Part shown: in pieces, positions 48,576 through 61,872 of the stretch
How positions within the stretch are numbered: the stretch's first letter is position 1
Layout of the letters: every line of letters begins with the position of its first letter
Assembly (NCBI RefSeq): GCF_000002425.4
Contig: NC_037267.1
Span: 12,632,044 to 12,696,043, forward strand
Direction of reading: 5' to 3'
Source of the DNA: Physcomitrium patens
Taxonomy: Eukaryota; Streptophyta; Bryopsida; Funariales; Funariaceae
DNA: 64,000 bases
Position numbers and translations under genes: made by a program
The notes under the pieces: model-generated
What the model was told of the DNA's origin: nothing
Databases searched by the model: none
What the model saw: only the letters and a program-made list of their open reading frames with translations

Positions 48576-49864
48576 TAATGAAATAGAACCTCATTTTATG
48601 AAGATTTCAAATACACTATTAGGATCAAAATTATTAAAAACAAGGAGGTGGCTTAGGTTAAATTTTCAAAAAGACAACAAAACAAAAACTCAATAAAATA
48701 AAAAAAAGCACCAAGTCAAAGGTCATATATCTAAAAATTAAAAAACTTGCAGAATATTCTAATTCTACCACTGGATTTGTAGATTTTTAAAATAATAAGA
48801 GAGACCAAATCAAAACTTACAAAGTCTACTCAAAATTAGTCTAAGGAGACTAAGAGTGTAAGAATTATAAAGAACATTTATTGTTTTATTAAAATTGTTA
48901 ACTACTATCTCTAAAGAATTACAAGAAGATTTTTTTAAAAAACACTCACAAGATTTGACTTAATAAGAAGTCTAGACAAAAAAACTTTTCTACATATACA
49001 ACACCAACCTCAACTCACCCAAAATTAAGAAATCTAATGTTAACAAATGAACATACTATTAATAGATAAAATTTAAATAAAAAGCATCTATTTGACATAG
49101 TATAGCCATAAACACCATGTTTTAAATGTAATAGTAATATTAAATCAATAATTTAGAATTTACCCCAATACACAAATCCAAATTTATAAATTTTAATTGT
49201 AAAATCTTTAAATTAGTATATTAGTAATATTTAATACTACAAAGATCTTCACAAAATTTGATAATGATCAACAATAATTCAATAAAAGAACAATGATAAT
49301 TCAACTAGTCTTATTTAAATAAAGTTTTGACAACAATTAATTTATTATGCACAGAATGGAAAAGTAATTATGGAGAATCAAATATAAATAAGAAAATAAA
49401 ATTTGAAGACTTATTAATTAATGTTAGTTGGAAACCTTTATTTTAATCCTAAATGTTATTGCAAAAATATCTCATGTTAAGATTTTTAAAAAAATCATAA
49501 AAATATGGAGACTGAGAGTGAAGAAGTTTTTCCAGAAAAAAGTATTTTTTTGATCCAAATAAATATCAAAATCTGTAGGCGGGTGTGTATACGTTAACAT
49601 AACAACAACATTACAACAAAAACAACGTCAACAACAATAACAACAACAACGATGATAAAGCCCAGAAGATCAGGTTAGCAAAACAAATTTCTAAAAACCA
49701 GTTGAAGGACCATGTTGGGACAACAAACTCTCTCACAGCAGAGTTCAATCAACATCAACGACACGGAACTGCAACCAAAACGTGCCCTAAAATCCTGTGT
49801 CGATGAGTGAAAAATTATGGTCAGTTTAGCACATGGGTACACACTCTTGGCAGTGCAAACCGTA
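48576..49864. other. AT-rich intergenic DNA with CAA-type microsatellite
   Basis: AT-rich sequence with no usable frames, probably decayed repeat DNA. An imperfect (AAC)n tract lies at about 49,598-49,655. The right end likely contains the 3' UTR of the minus-strand MYB gene. Confidence 0.5.
49598..49655. repeat. Imperfect (AAC)n microsatellite
   Basis: AAC/CAA triplets with several interruptions, just downstream of the MYB gene's 3' end. Confidence 0.85.
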
Positions 49865-52800
49865 TCAATCAACAACTTCGTCTACTAGATGGACTTCACC
49901 GTTTGCCTCCTCCTCCGCAAGGTCCTTTGTGTAGCAGTTGTGTAGAGTTGTGGTGTCATCAACCTGCATGTTTTGAATGGCATCCCGGTTTTCCTTCTCA
50001 GAATTGGCAACATATGCATCGCTCATGTTGTCCTCATTATTATCAGCCGATTGAGGAAGAGGAAATATTGCCCATGCTTTTACGGACATGTCATGAGCAG
50101 CAGTCTTCTTTAGAATGTACTCTCTGAGCAGACTCGGCCGAAGTTGTCCATGACGATCCTGTTCTACTCAACACACCACATGAAATCTATCTGAGCTACT
50201 CGCAGAATGGCATAATTTTGATTGGGTGCTTTGCAATTGCAACCAGTGGCTAATGATATCGATTACATCAAAAAGGGGAAATTATAGTGTTGGATTGCAG
50301 TGGACCTTCTTGCGCAACGTGGCATGCCAATGGTTCTTAATGCTATTGTCGGTTCTTCCTGGCAGCATCTGTAGCCATCATCGTGCAAACAGAAAGGGTA
50401 GATGTTAATTTGGCAAAGCAAAAAATAGTAACAGTATTCTAACCAAGTATTTTCACGTGAATATTCATATAGCTTGGTATCTCTTCCCCAGGGTACAAGA
50501 GGAGGATTTTGTCTCTAAGCCCTTTCAAAGCTGGATATATTATGTATGAATATAGAAAACTACTGGGTCTCAACTATATCCCGCATGGTGCTATTAGCTT
50601 GCATACACCATACCGACTATTTGCAGGTAGAACGTTTGCAACTGGGTCCAACAAGTCGAACTTAAAGTTCTAGCTTCGAATGTGCAGTAGCCATGCAATC
50701 ACCCAATCCCCGCCCACATGTGTTCATCAAAATAGTCTGTAACTTGCGGCAATGCAATCAGAGATGGCGGCGCCCAATATCTTGTTACAAACCTTTGCAA
50801 TGGCAGACCACCTGTTTCCAAAGGTTGAATGTGCATGAACAAGTAGCTCTTCTTCCTCAGTTGTCCAGCCCTCCTTGCGTATATCTGGATGTAAATGATT
50901 CACCCACCGCTCCCTGCATTGTTTTCCGGAGCGGTCTGTTTGTTCCATTCCCACAGTAAACATGTCAGCGCTGATTTCCTCAACTAATGGTAGGCTTTAC
51001 ACCGCACTGTTGAATAAGATTTAACAATCACGATGAATCTTAGTTTCTATTCCAGAGGTGGAGCTCAACGATGTGGTGAGAACCCCACAAATATATGGAG
51101 CAAAAAGTATGTCTTGAAAATCCCTCCACCTCATAAAGAAAATAACGCAGTTACGAAAAAACATTGCCGTCTGAGACCGAAAGAGAGGTTATCTTGGTTT
51201 AGCAAACATAACATACTGGCGTGAGTACATACGTCCAGTCTCTCATACTTACTGGCAATGTCCGAATGACCCAGAATTGTCAAGAGTAAGATTTTAACAT
51301 ATCATATCCCATTAGATTATCTGGTGTTTTTGAAACGGAGGCATTTGTGTGCAGAAAATACACATGATTGATGTACTCACTTGCCATGAACGTCGATATG
51401 AGCGACCAACGCCGGGATCCATACTGCTTCACCAACTTTCTCAGAACTCTGTCCTCTGCAGCGCCCCATTGTCCTTTCATCCCAGGTTGCCGAAGAGTAG
51501 AGCTGCTTTTGTCCATTGGCACTGTGTGGACCTCATGAACGTCACCCAACGGGACATAGCCCAGCGCTGTTGCATTTGCAAGATCGAATGTTTGGTGTTC
51601 ACTTGGTGCAAGACCACCAACTTGCATTTTTAATGGATCATTTGGGCTAGTATACTGGCCGTTCTTTCTCATCAACACATGTTTATCCTGGCCCAGAAGG
51701 TTACAAAATTCAGGAGATGAAATCCTGCCACCAGAGCAACGACCACCTTGATGAGAGGAGTAGACTACACCTGCAGATTCTGACGGCTCCCTCGCAATAA
51801 ATTCCGGAGTTCTGCCCAGCTCATTCCTCTCCTCTCTACGATCTCCGGATTCTTTTGATGAAAACTCTGGGGTATGCACAGACCAAGAGGTAGCATAAGT
51901 CAGCGACTTAGACTGCGCAATAGAGAGCAACTTAGGCGAAACTTCACAAGTGAGAGCTTGTTTAGAACGTACCGTTTACTAGGGAGATGTGCTCAACTGA
52001 ACTTGACACTATTCCGGGGTCGGATCCCTGACAACCTTCGGCTGGTTCGTGTCTTGAACCAATACCTGCCGGTGAACCGATGCTGATCCTAGAGTCAGAA
52101 GAATGGCATTTCGGGTCATGCTCTGATCTTTCGTCTCTCCTCGTGATTTTGTCACTGCACGCCGATTGACCCCGTTGGGATCCCGGTAAATTTGCAGTCG
52201 GTGGAGTGAGAGTTGTAAACTCCGGGTTCATACATTGCATGTAGCAACCTGCGACCTTTGGGTTTGAGGTTGGTCGTAAGAAAGGGGAGTCATACGAGGT
52301 CATACAGCTAAAAGCACTCTGTGCTGAAAGCTGAAAAGGGGAGCTGGAACTCGGTAAGGACGCGCCGGAACAGAAATCACGCGAAGCGTTGAACACATCG
52401 GGCGAAGTGGAGGAGGCAGATGACACTAGGAAAGGAGTATGAATGACTTTAGTAGAGGCTGGTGCTGGGACGCACTGTAAACATCGAGGCGAATAAACTG
52501 AGGAAGCACCCACTTGGCTCCACAAGCCAACACCTGGTTGCAAGCCATTCCGTTGTGCTGCTCCGTGGTCAGCTGAATCAATGGGATCGATATTCACGAG
52601 GCAGCTCATGGCAGGCATCAAGGAGCCACAAGGAACACGGCAGTGATGTTGGAGACAATCCTCTATGCAATGAGCGCTGTCCTGAGGAATCAAAGCACCG
52701 CTCGAAGTGGGTGCATGGAAGAGCCTTTGACCAGGCGATACTGCTGCATATTGAGATGAATACTTGTACTGAGTTTGTTCAGATCCTGCCTGCTTCCTCT

Positions 52801-53620
52801 TCCGGGAGCAATTCTCCTCTCGTACATCACCTTGGTGAGACTGCGTGTTCGCAGTTTTGCTAAGCAACTCAGGGTATGAGGACCTCATGCCAGCATCGCC
52901 ACAGCTCGAGTACCCTGCCAGGTTGTTCCCAACTCGAGGTTGAAAAGTGGAGACCCCGGGAAGAAAATTCGTAGGCATAGAATGAGTGCTTACTGCCGAT
53001 GATATGTTCGTGAGATGAGGAGTGACTTCAGACCGTTGTAGCTCAGCCAAATTTGACTGTTCTCCTTTGCAAGGTGTTGTGTTTTGATTTTGCATGTCGT
53101 GAACCTCCAGACCTTGAGGCATTTGCATGAAATGAGGATACTGACACAGGTAGTGATGCTGCTGCTGGGGCGCTTGATCTAAATGCATCGGAAGCTGCTT
53201 GCACACGGCACCCAGCTGGTTGACATATTCAAAAACGGGGTTCAGAGTATTTTCATGGTTGCTGGAGGCACTCATGTCTTTGGACATCGAGCACGGTGCA
53301 GCAGCAGCAAACGCAAGATTGGATGGCCATTGCCACGCCAACATATTGAGAGCAGCTGGTGGGAAGTGAGAAAAAAAAGCTTCGTCGAGTTGCCCGTATT
53401 GAAGATGTTGCAGGTGGATCGGTAAGTGATTCTCCCTGAAGGCACAGCATGGTGGGGAATAGCTGTCCGGATCTAGTGGTTGCTTTCTCGACTGCTCACC
53501 TTGAGCATTAGCTACGGTTTCATCTTTCTTTTCAGATTCTGAGGTTGCATCGCTTGCCATCCCACACTTCATCCTTGTCTTATTGGAGGCAGTTAAAGAA
53601 TACTTCCAATGTGATCTCAA
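49865..53620 (-). CDS. R2R3-MYB transcription factor, MYB98/FGMYB-like
   Basis: DNA-binding transcription factor, about 870 residues, with the R2R3 domain near the C-terminus. Exons: 51,980-53,620; 51,381-51,912; about 50,792-50,935; 50,306-50,368; about 49,865-50,109. The first intron is only 67 nt (GT-AG, branch-like CTAAAC). Exon 1 encodes a long Gln/His/Ser/Pro-rich, probably disordered region. R2 starts with [20 protein letters not shown] and continues with [16 protein letters not shown]3 has [20 protein letters not shown] and [17 protein letters not shown], all Trp positions as expected. The KGQW start and the RERW.NHL.PDI junction fit the group of Arabidopsis MYB98/64/119 and liverwort FGMYB, regulators of female gametophyte identity; membership is inferred by eye. 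The last exon is acidic and less certain. The start is the first ATG of the open exon. Confidence 0.9.
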
Positions 53621-56387
53621 GGAGATATAAATTGTGTTTCAAGGTCTTGCCATCCAAGTACTAATCGTAGGTGTTAAGAATCACCAGGTTTTGTGAAAAT
53701 TCACCAATGAGAGCGCTGCCGATCTGGGCTTACGTTCCTTCCACCGAACTAGGGAAGACCTGAGTCAAAAGCATCTCACAGGACTAGCTTCAGAGACTGA
53801 ACATTTTCACCACACATGCTCTTCCTTCATTAAAGTCGGGTAGGCGACAGCTTCAAAATCCCTAACGACCTCCACTTGGAGTCCAAAACATTTCTGTACA
53901 GCCAAATATTTCTCCCTTGAGCGGGTTACAAACCTTCTTCGCACTGGCAACTACAACTGCTTTTCACAAGTTAGTACCCAGCTAAATCATCCAAATTAAA
54001 CGACACTTCCGTACCCCATTTTGTGTCAAATAAATAAATAAACGACACTTTCGTCCGGAAGTCCAGCTCAAAGTTGAGGTTCCACATCCATAGTATGATT
54101 CGACCATTCGAGGTCCAAAACAAGACGTTTCTTTGAACAGTTGAGCGACAGGCTGGTGACACAATTTGTGAAGGTGCACTTCACATCATCTTGTACAATT
54201 TCATATTTGAAACCGAACTACAATGAAACTGTTCCTTACGAGGGGAGAAGATAGCTCCAAAAACGAAGTGTGGATGCCAGTAAGGATGAAGAAGAGCGGA
54301 GTTTTAGATTATGTAAGCTTTATGAGCATTTACTGATGCACCTACTCAGGACTTTAGGCGTTGAAAGAATCTTCGGCAGTTAACAAACACGTACTCTTTG
54401 TACTATCATCCGTCGAATGTCAATCTGCTGTTTTCTCTTAGTACCTACCCATAACACAGAACTACTCTACCGCCGCATCCGGCTAAAGCATTGCTGCCAG
54501 CCCAAGTCCACAAGCTCTGCAACAAATCTTCGCCGTTCTATAGAGGTTCTTGCTTTTGAATTCCCTCTTGCCAACGAAGAGGCATCATCTAATAATTTAC
54601 AGGCCCAAAATAAAACATTCTCGGGAATATAGTAGGTATATATTGTGAATTAAACGGTACGCTGCTCAATCCTTCCATGATTATCAAGGTTCTTACAAGC
54701 CAAACTGATGTGCGAAGGTTGGAAACAGTGTGCGCCGCTTGACACCCAATTCTCTACTCAACCGACGTATTCCTCCTCCCAGCTCCGTGATGCCTTGAGA
54801 CTCCGCTCCAACTCTTCATTGTCTTACACACATCAGTTATTGGAAAAGTGCATTGACTTGGCTGAGGATGGCCATTTCTTCATCACTCATGTTACAGATT
54901 CCTGCGCCTTCCAATCTTGTTCCGACTGTTGAAGCTCACCAAAGTGAGAAATAAGATTTCTACAATTTTCATATCACTCCTTGTGTCCAAGGAGCTGCTA
55001 ATTTCTATCTGGAGCAAAACCATCTGCTACTGTATCCCTGAGTCGTCATGAGGATCTTGCCGAACTCAAAGCTAGCAAGCAGGATTTCCAATCTCAATCT
55101 GAAGAGGCTAAACTGAATCCGCAGAAGAATATGAGAAATCAGCAGTGGAATCACCTCCAAAAACACTACAATATTTCAGGATTCCGATCAGCACACAGGC
55201 ATGACCTCCGGTGAAGGCATGAGAATTCCAGACTCCTCAGGATAAAGAAAACCAAAGAACACTGTTCCAGGCATTCCTGTCTGCACCACTACACCCTGGG
55301 ATCAATTGCTTAAAACAAATAGGACTGCGATATCCCTTCCGAGTGAACACAGCTCCTAGAATTTAATAGCAATACTGCATCAGTTGCAAAAGCAACCGCG
55401 ACAATCCATCATAAATAGTGTAAAGAGAGGATATTTGAACATGGGGCACCTATGTTCCGTAATCAGTTTTAAGATGAGCCAGAGAAGTCATCCTAATTGT
55501 GAGCTGATCATCCAGCTCACCTCCTTGAATAGATACTAGTGTAAGCACCTGTGAAAACTCTCTGCCATCTACCCTAATGATGAAATTGAAAGGATGTGCA
55601 CTGAAGCAAATTTGAGATTGGAAAGAAATAATTACCACAAATCACGTTTGCAGCAGCAAATTCTATCACCTAGTATAACAAGTTTATTATGAACTGCGTC
55701 AAAACACTGAAACCACAGAAACCCACTAATTATAATGACATTAGCAGCAACTTTGATCGTGCCCACAAACCTCCAATCTATAATTTCTAGAGCTTACATT
55801 ACCTAGTCACCTGAAGGTATGAATGACTAATGATGTCCTCACTTCAATTCCACGAGGAAAAACTGAAAAATAAAGCTGATTGGAGTGGTCACACCTATCC
55901 TACCGCTATGGCTCCAGGTTATGACAAAATTCAGTTCCAACGTAGCGAAACCCAGTTTCCAAATCTAAGCTCAATGATCACAAATCCTTAATTCAAGGAC
56001 CAGAGCCATTCAAAATATTTTCATGCTCAAAACTAATCTGATTCCTTATTCAGAAATGATTGAATCCAGCACAAGGAGCTAGGACCAAGCTGCGAGAATT
56101 GAAAATGATCTGCAAAGCCGTGTGAATCAGCAATTCAATTTAGGACCACCATACAAATTGTCTTTCTAATTTGTATCGGAATCAAAATATTAATTTCAGC
56201 AACTCATACGTCCTATTCCTAATAAACGAACAGCACATTTATAAATGCCGTAGGTCAAGTTGTGAAAGTCGATGAATAATCAAGCTGCTTACATCAGACA
56301 ACGTGAGCTCGAAATGTAAAATAATTCATAAAATAATCTACTTTACAAAACTGGTACTCTTGTAACTAGAGCTTTAAGCTAAGAACG
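53621..56387. other. Intergenic region, no supported gene
   Basis: Upstream DNA of the MYB gene and downstream DNA of RRP36. Short frames have no family resemblance. A direct repeat based on ACGACACTT lies near 53,998-54,050. Near 55,023-55,215 (plus) there is a frame of about 60 codons rich in Glu/Gln/Lys/Ser that could be a coiled-coil exon remnant. No complete gene can be built. Confidence 0.4.
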
Positions 56388-58841
56388 CTACACCTGTGGT
56401 CGTCTATATGGTACATATCTATGATCCTTCGCGGCATTCTTCTTCCTTCGTTTTTCCAAAAACTTATCCAGCTTTCCACTAGCCTGAAAGTCAGTCAGGG
56501 TCTGCTGTAAGATTCATTTGAATCACTTATGATGATGCCAGCAGTACATAATCCAAAGGCTCGGAAACACTGAAAATAAGACCAAAATGAGCAGATAAAA
56601 TATATGCGAACGATTTATTTTGACGTATGCGACTAAATCTTACCTTAAGTTCTTGGTACTTCCCAACAAGCTCTTCTTTCTTTAGCTCGGCTGCATCAAA
56701 AGGAGGAAACAATAAATGAATGTCAACAAACACTATCATTAAACAGAATCACCTTAGCTAAGAAAAGCAGAAACGATTCCATCGAAACTTCAGGATCATC
56801 TCCTAGGTACATGTAACTGAGTCAGCTTTATAGACATCAAGAACTCCTTACATTTCTTTGGATAAAAAGGTTTCTTCCCCTGCTTGACAGCCTCCTTTTC
56901 CTTACTTCCATGCTGTGCAGCTGTTTCAGCATGTTTTCTTCGTTGTTGTTCTTTCTTCAATTCCTTGTCCTGCAAAATTCATGGAAAAACTAAATTTATT
57001 TCTTGATTGAAAATTTATAATCGAGGGCGCCATTCGCAGAAGGATGCAAAATACTGGAATGAAGCGCACGCAAACCTATTCAACACAAAAAGGTAGCATC
57101 TGCTCCCAATAGTCAAGAGATGTAAAGCCGGCAAAGCTTCATAATACATAAATCCTCTTATATCATTGCACTACACGCAATCACTAAGGTTAATCCCGAG
57201 ATTCGAGACATACTATCCACTCAAGCCGCTTTTTCTTTTCTTCAAGATCTTCTTCAACTCCGCCACCCTTAGCCAACTCCTTCGAAATCCTCTGTGCCAA
57301 ACACAAAAGCACACAAATGGAAATTCTTCGTCACTCTCAACCAACTTTGTCCAGGCACGTACGCCGACACAACTGATCAAACATGCCACAAAGACTAGTT
57401 CACATGGATCGCAAGTCTTTATTTTTCAGGAGCGTGACACCACACTGCGTGAGATCCACAAGAACTAGTAGATGTGAGCAAATTTTCGAGTCCACACAAC
57501 CGCAAGGGAAAAAGACGGTGTCGCACACCTGGCGCTCAGCAGGAAGATCTTCATCATAAAGGAAACTGTACGCCTTCTTGAATCTGCTCATCGGTAACCA
57601 AAAAAAAGTCTTAGTAGATAAAGTTCTGACCAAAACCTATATACACAAAAGTAACATAATAACCGCAGACGGTAACACAGTAAATGCTAAACACGCCGAA
57701 AATATGACCATTACATCCTAACATACTGCTGATGTCGCAAGACGACATTCCAGAATAGCAACCATCTGCCAAACAGCCACTTAACAAATAGCGATAATGA
57801 GCATTTAAATAGCATACCTAGATTCATCAAAATTTCCACACAATGACTCGAACCGAGGGTCCCGGACCTCCTGCGTTCAAAAGACAAGAGGCATTACCTC
57901 AGCATGTACCATGTCTGCACAGGAAATACCCAAGATTCGACCCGTGCAATAATTTTCTGTGTCGAATATACTCAATCAGCTCTTCTGCTAATGTGCTTAG
58001 AAACGATTCGAACTGAATACATACCCGTTTGGGTGCCTGAATAACCTCTCGAAAACGCGGCACCGGTTTCTTACTAGTCATCTCCATCGGCCTGCAAAAA
58101 GAAGACAAACATTGTAAGTCATATAATGTAAAGATTATCTAAAAAAACTGCGAGGTACAGTTCCTGTAAAAGACTCATAGTAAATTGATCTCTGGATATT
58201 CTAGAGCGAAACCGAGCGCCAGGAGGAGTATACATCATGCCGACCTATTTTTATTTGCTCTCTTGGTATCAGCCACTTTCTTGCTCCGAGAAAAACTAGA
58301 TGTTTGCCCATTGCTGCGTGCCTGTTGCAGCAGTTCAAAAGGCACATCTGCTACTTGACTTTGCAATTCTTCCTGCAATTCGACAAGTCATAACTCAAAG
58401 CCTCCTCAGTAAGAATCGCATGCTCAGATACCATGTGCAACAAGCAAATTTCAGTACAAACATTCAGCTCTTATACAATCTAATGCAACAATCAGAATTA
58501 ATCATCTCAACTCCACGACAAAGACTCCACAACTCAACTTCACACAAATAGGCCACGAGGCAGTCGAAACATATCTACTTCGACACTCTACCGGCAACCG
58601 AACATAAACAAATCGGTTAATACAAGCTCCACCTTTACGACAAAGACCAGTAGATTGTCGAAAAAACTGACGTCGGTTGCAAATAGAGAACACGAACCTC
58701 GGCGCTGTCGGCGTCACTGCCGCTCTCGCTATCGTCCTCGCTATTGTCCTCGCTGCCACTTCCACTGCCACCGCTATCACTAGAAACTTGTTCATCACTC
58801 TCCTCGTGCACACTTTCATCTTCGACTTTCTTTCGTGCCAT
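56388..58841 (-). CDS. RRP36: rRNA-processing protein RRP36
   Basis: Component of the 90S pre-ribosome needed for early 18S rRNA processing cleavages in the nucleolus. The first exon (about 58,699-58,841) starts MARKKVEDES and is an acidic Ser/Asp/Glu-rich tail. Later minus-strand exons are near 58,245-58,370, 58,028-58,095, 57,838-57,892, 57,530-57,590, 57,205-57,290, 56,850-56,970, 56,644-56,697 and 56,388-56,490. Diagnostic family blocks appear in order: KKPVPRFREV, VRDPRFESLCG, FKKAYSFLYDE, the Lys/Glu helix with GKKPFYPKK, then KFLEKRRKKNAAKDHRYVP and the C-terminus YRRPQV. Phases of the junctions I checked match. Length is about 280-300 residues, usual for the family. A telomere-repeat-like motif lies just upstream. 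Confidence 0.93.
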
Positions 58842-58869
58842 GATTCTTCTACTGGACTGACGCCTTGCA

Positions 58870-58880
58870 CCCTAAACCCT
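58870..58880 (-). promoter_or_regulatory. Telo-box-like motif upstream of RRP36
   Basis: CCCTAAACCCT on the plus strand (AGGGTTTAGGG toward the gene) lies about 30 bases upstream of the RRP36 start codon. Telo-boxes of this form are common near transcription starts of plant ribosome-biogenesis genes. The match is exact over one and a half repeat units; function is inferred. Confidence 0.45.
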
Positions 58881-59307
58881 TGACCCGTGAGCACGTCAAA
58901 AAATTCTTTCAGGATTGCGTCGTCAATTCTGAAGATGAAGATTGCAAGCACGAAATTGCAATGTCGCGAACCCCTTAGAAGCACTCTCAATCCCAAGCCC
59001 TACAAAGGGCTTTAGAAGCCCGGCCCTAACCTTGGTATCTACCCGGGTATGGGAGCGGACGGTTTTCATCCTCAACGGCCGTTAGGGGGCGAAGCTGCGT
59101 GGTAATAACACTCTCTCCCTTTACCTTTCTCTTGTCTCCTTCCTTTCTGGGCATTTTTTTTGGTTTTATTTGATTCTTTGATTATTGCCGTAAAAATTAT
59201 TTAAAATCTTTATTGCAATGTGCTATCTTTAGATTTAAAAATTTTTAGGGATTAAATAATTTCTGAGCGTCTAAATTTAAAAATCAAAAGAGAAACATAG
59301 ATATGAT

Positions 59308-59343
<36 letters not shown>

Positions 59344-60950
59344 CATTTGCAATAAAAATAAATTATCCAAATATAATCTCTTACAAGAATTTTTCACGAT
59401 GATTATGTGAACAAAGCATATGAAACAATAAGATGATTTATTTGCAACTTTAGTTGTTCAGATATTTTTAATGTCATTCAAAAATGGCCCAACATTTTGA
59501 AGAAAAAGGTCTACAAGTTCTCAATTACTGCAAATGTAATATATATATACATTTGCAATATAGTAGGGTTTTTTTTTCTTGGACTACATGATTCTTCTTC
59601 TAAAATAGATATTGAAAAAATTTGCATATATACTTTTGTATATATATATATATATGCACACTAACAATTTGTGTTAAAAGATTTAGGAAATTACATGTTC
59701 TTCAAACATTATTGTATTATAATTTAAATAAAAAAAAAAGTTTTAAAAATCTTAAAGAGCTTAAAGAAGTTTAAGTAATTCATTTCGTTTTAATTTGTTC
59801 TCAATTACGAAAAGAATTAATTATCAGTTAAAATTGTGAATCATCTGATAAAAATTAAGACTAGAACAGCATTTATATATTGTTTGTCAGAGTAGTATTT
59901 TTTTTTTCTTGGTAAAGGTTTTTATTTTTATGTTTATTTTTATTTTCACACAAGAGTTGGAAATTCCTCTTTTATGAAATCCTAAGAATAAAAAAAAAAA
60001 TTATGAACCTTTGTGCCTTAAAAATAGTTTTTGAAAGAGGTTTACATTGATTTAGAATTCAACCAATAAGAAATTATAATGAATTTTCTCGAAATGCTAA
60101 ATAAAAAGCACAAAAAATTAAAAATAATATATGTATGTATATGTATATATACACATTGTGAAGATATCAATAAATAATTTTTTAAAATAAAATTAATGTG
60201 TTTAATATTTATGAAAATAAAAATCTTTGACAGATTTGTACAAGTTCAATCATGCTCTAATATTTATCATTTATATTCTAAAATATAAATCTATTTAGGT
60301 TAAAAATTAATCAGATTAAAGATCAAGATAGAAATCTAGTTGTATTAATTTATATGCATATAAATTAGCTTGAAAAATATACTTTCTCAATAAATTCAAA
60401 CCACATAGTTGCTTATTGTTCACAAAATTTTCAACTTTAAATACATTTTAAAACTCCATATACAAAAAAATTAATTAAGGACTAAAGCTGAAACATGGTT
60501 TAAGAATAAACCAAATTTGCATATAAGTATGAAACTTAATTTTTGAATATATGATTATACATACAAACAAACATACACACACATATGCACACACACATAT
60601 GCACACACACATCCATACTAAAATTGTTCATAAATGATAATTAGTACAACACGTTATAGTGACAAAACTATAAAATAATAAAGTCAATAAAAAAATCCTA
60701 ACATTAACATTTGTTTAAATATTAACAGATATGTAATATTTTTGTTTTCTATTACCATTATCATTATCATCAAATTTCTTACATTCAATATTGAATAAAT
60801 TTGTCAAAAACTAAAGGACCATAGTTATTAATATTTACAATAGATTATCATAATCTTTTTCTTGAATCAACAGATAAAAAGTTATTTTCGAAAAGAGAAA
60901 TTAAAATTTCCATGACTATTTAGTTCAAATTAATAAGACCATCCTAAAAT
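58881..60950. other. RRP36 promoter, then AT-rich intergenic DNA
   Basis: The first 200 bases are GC-richer and likely promoter, with a small GGGCTT...AAGCCC palindrome near 59,010. From about 59,160 the DNA is very AT-rich with (TA)n tracts (about 59,315-59,342 and 59,640-59,655) and a CA-rich patch (about 60,570-60,612). No coding signal is seen; probably decayed repeats. Confidence 0.5.
59315..59342. repeat. (TA)n microsatellite
   Basis: Pure TA dinucleotide tract of about fourteen units within AT-rich intergenic DNA. Confidence 0.95.
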
Positions 60951-61872
60951 TAGAAAACTTTCATGATAAAACCCAAAAGCGTGAGTCGAAAAGGTCCTTT
61001 CACAACTGCTTTTACTTTTAGGGACAATCCGATGCCTTTTTCGTTAACCCACAGTTTCCAACCTCGTCGTGTCTGGGTCGTCCAGACGGACGTCCAGTCG
61101 GGCCAGGAGACGGAAGTTGAACGGAGCAACGGAGGAGGAAATAGAACAATAGAGCAGAGCTCGTGTCTTTCGAAGCTCAAGGAAGTAAACAAGCAGCTCT
61201 GCGATTTGCGCTGGAGTCACGGATGCTCGCCCTTTCTCACGATTGCAATCTCGAACGCTCACTCAACGTCATTCAGCTGAATCGTGTAAGGTTTTTGGAT
61301 TAAGATATTTGTATATTTATATAATTTTTTCCCGATTCTTAATTTGTAATTTTGTAGCGAAGGTGCACTCTGTTCCAGGGTGCTTATACAATCTCGATGT
61401 TGCGATTTATTCTAGGTTCATGGCGTTAATGCAGTGATTATGTTGGAATAATTAAAAATCTCCCGGTTCTGTCTTCGCTGAACTGGTTTGGCGGATCAAC
61501 GTCCTGCATGGAGGATTTTTTTTTTTTTTTTTTTTTTTTTTGTTTTTGTTCCGAATGTGCTGTAATCGGAAGAATTTTAGGGTATTGATGTGGCGGGGAG
61601 TTATTTTCCTGGTTCTTGAAATCGTTGAAGGTTTTGGTGTGTGGGAGTGGATTCATACTGTGGCTTTTTGTTCGGTCGTTGTGGAATTCTCTCTTGAGCT
61701 TGGAGCAAATGAAAGGATTCTCGAAGAGCGCTTTAAGATTTAGTGGACTTAATTTTGTACGAGCTGATATAGCTTATTTTCCTCAAGGTGTCGCAGTGGC
61801 GATAGAGCCGAGTTTTGCAATTGAGCAGAAAATGATGGGAATTGCTGATTTTTTGGGAGCGCAGAGAATATA
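60951..61872 (+). promoter_or_regulatory. Upstream region of the FVE/MSI4-like gene
   Basis: Composition becomes genic from about 60,960. Frames here (60,963-61,280; 61,540-61,873) show no family resemblance and probably reflect promoter, 5' UTR or a 5' intron. A run of 26 T lies at 61,516-61,541. Confidence 0.45.
61516..61541 (+). repeat. T26 homopolymer
   Basis: Uninterrupted run of 26 thymines upstream of the FVE/MSI4-like coding region. It could be a poly(A) tail remnant of a minus-strand retroposon, but no body is recognised. Confidence 0.95.
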
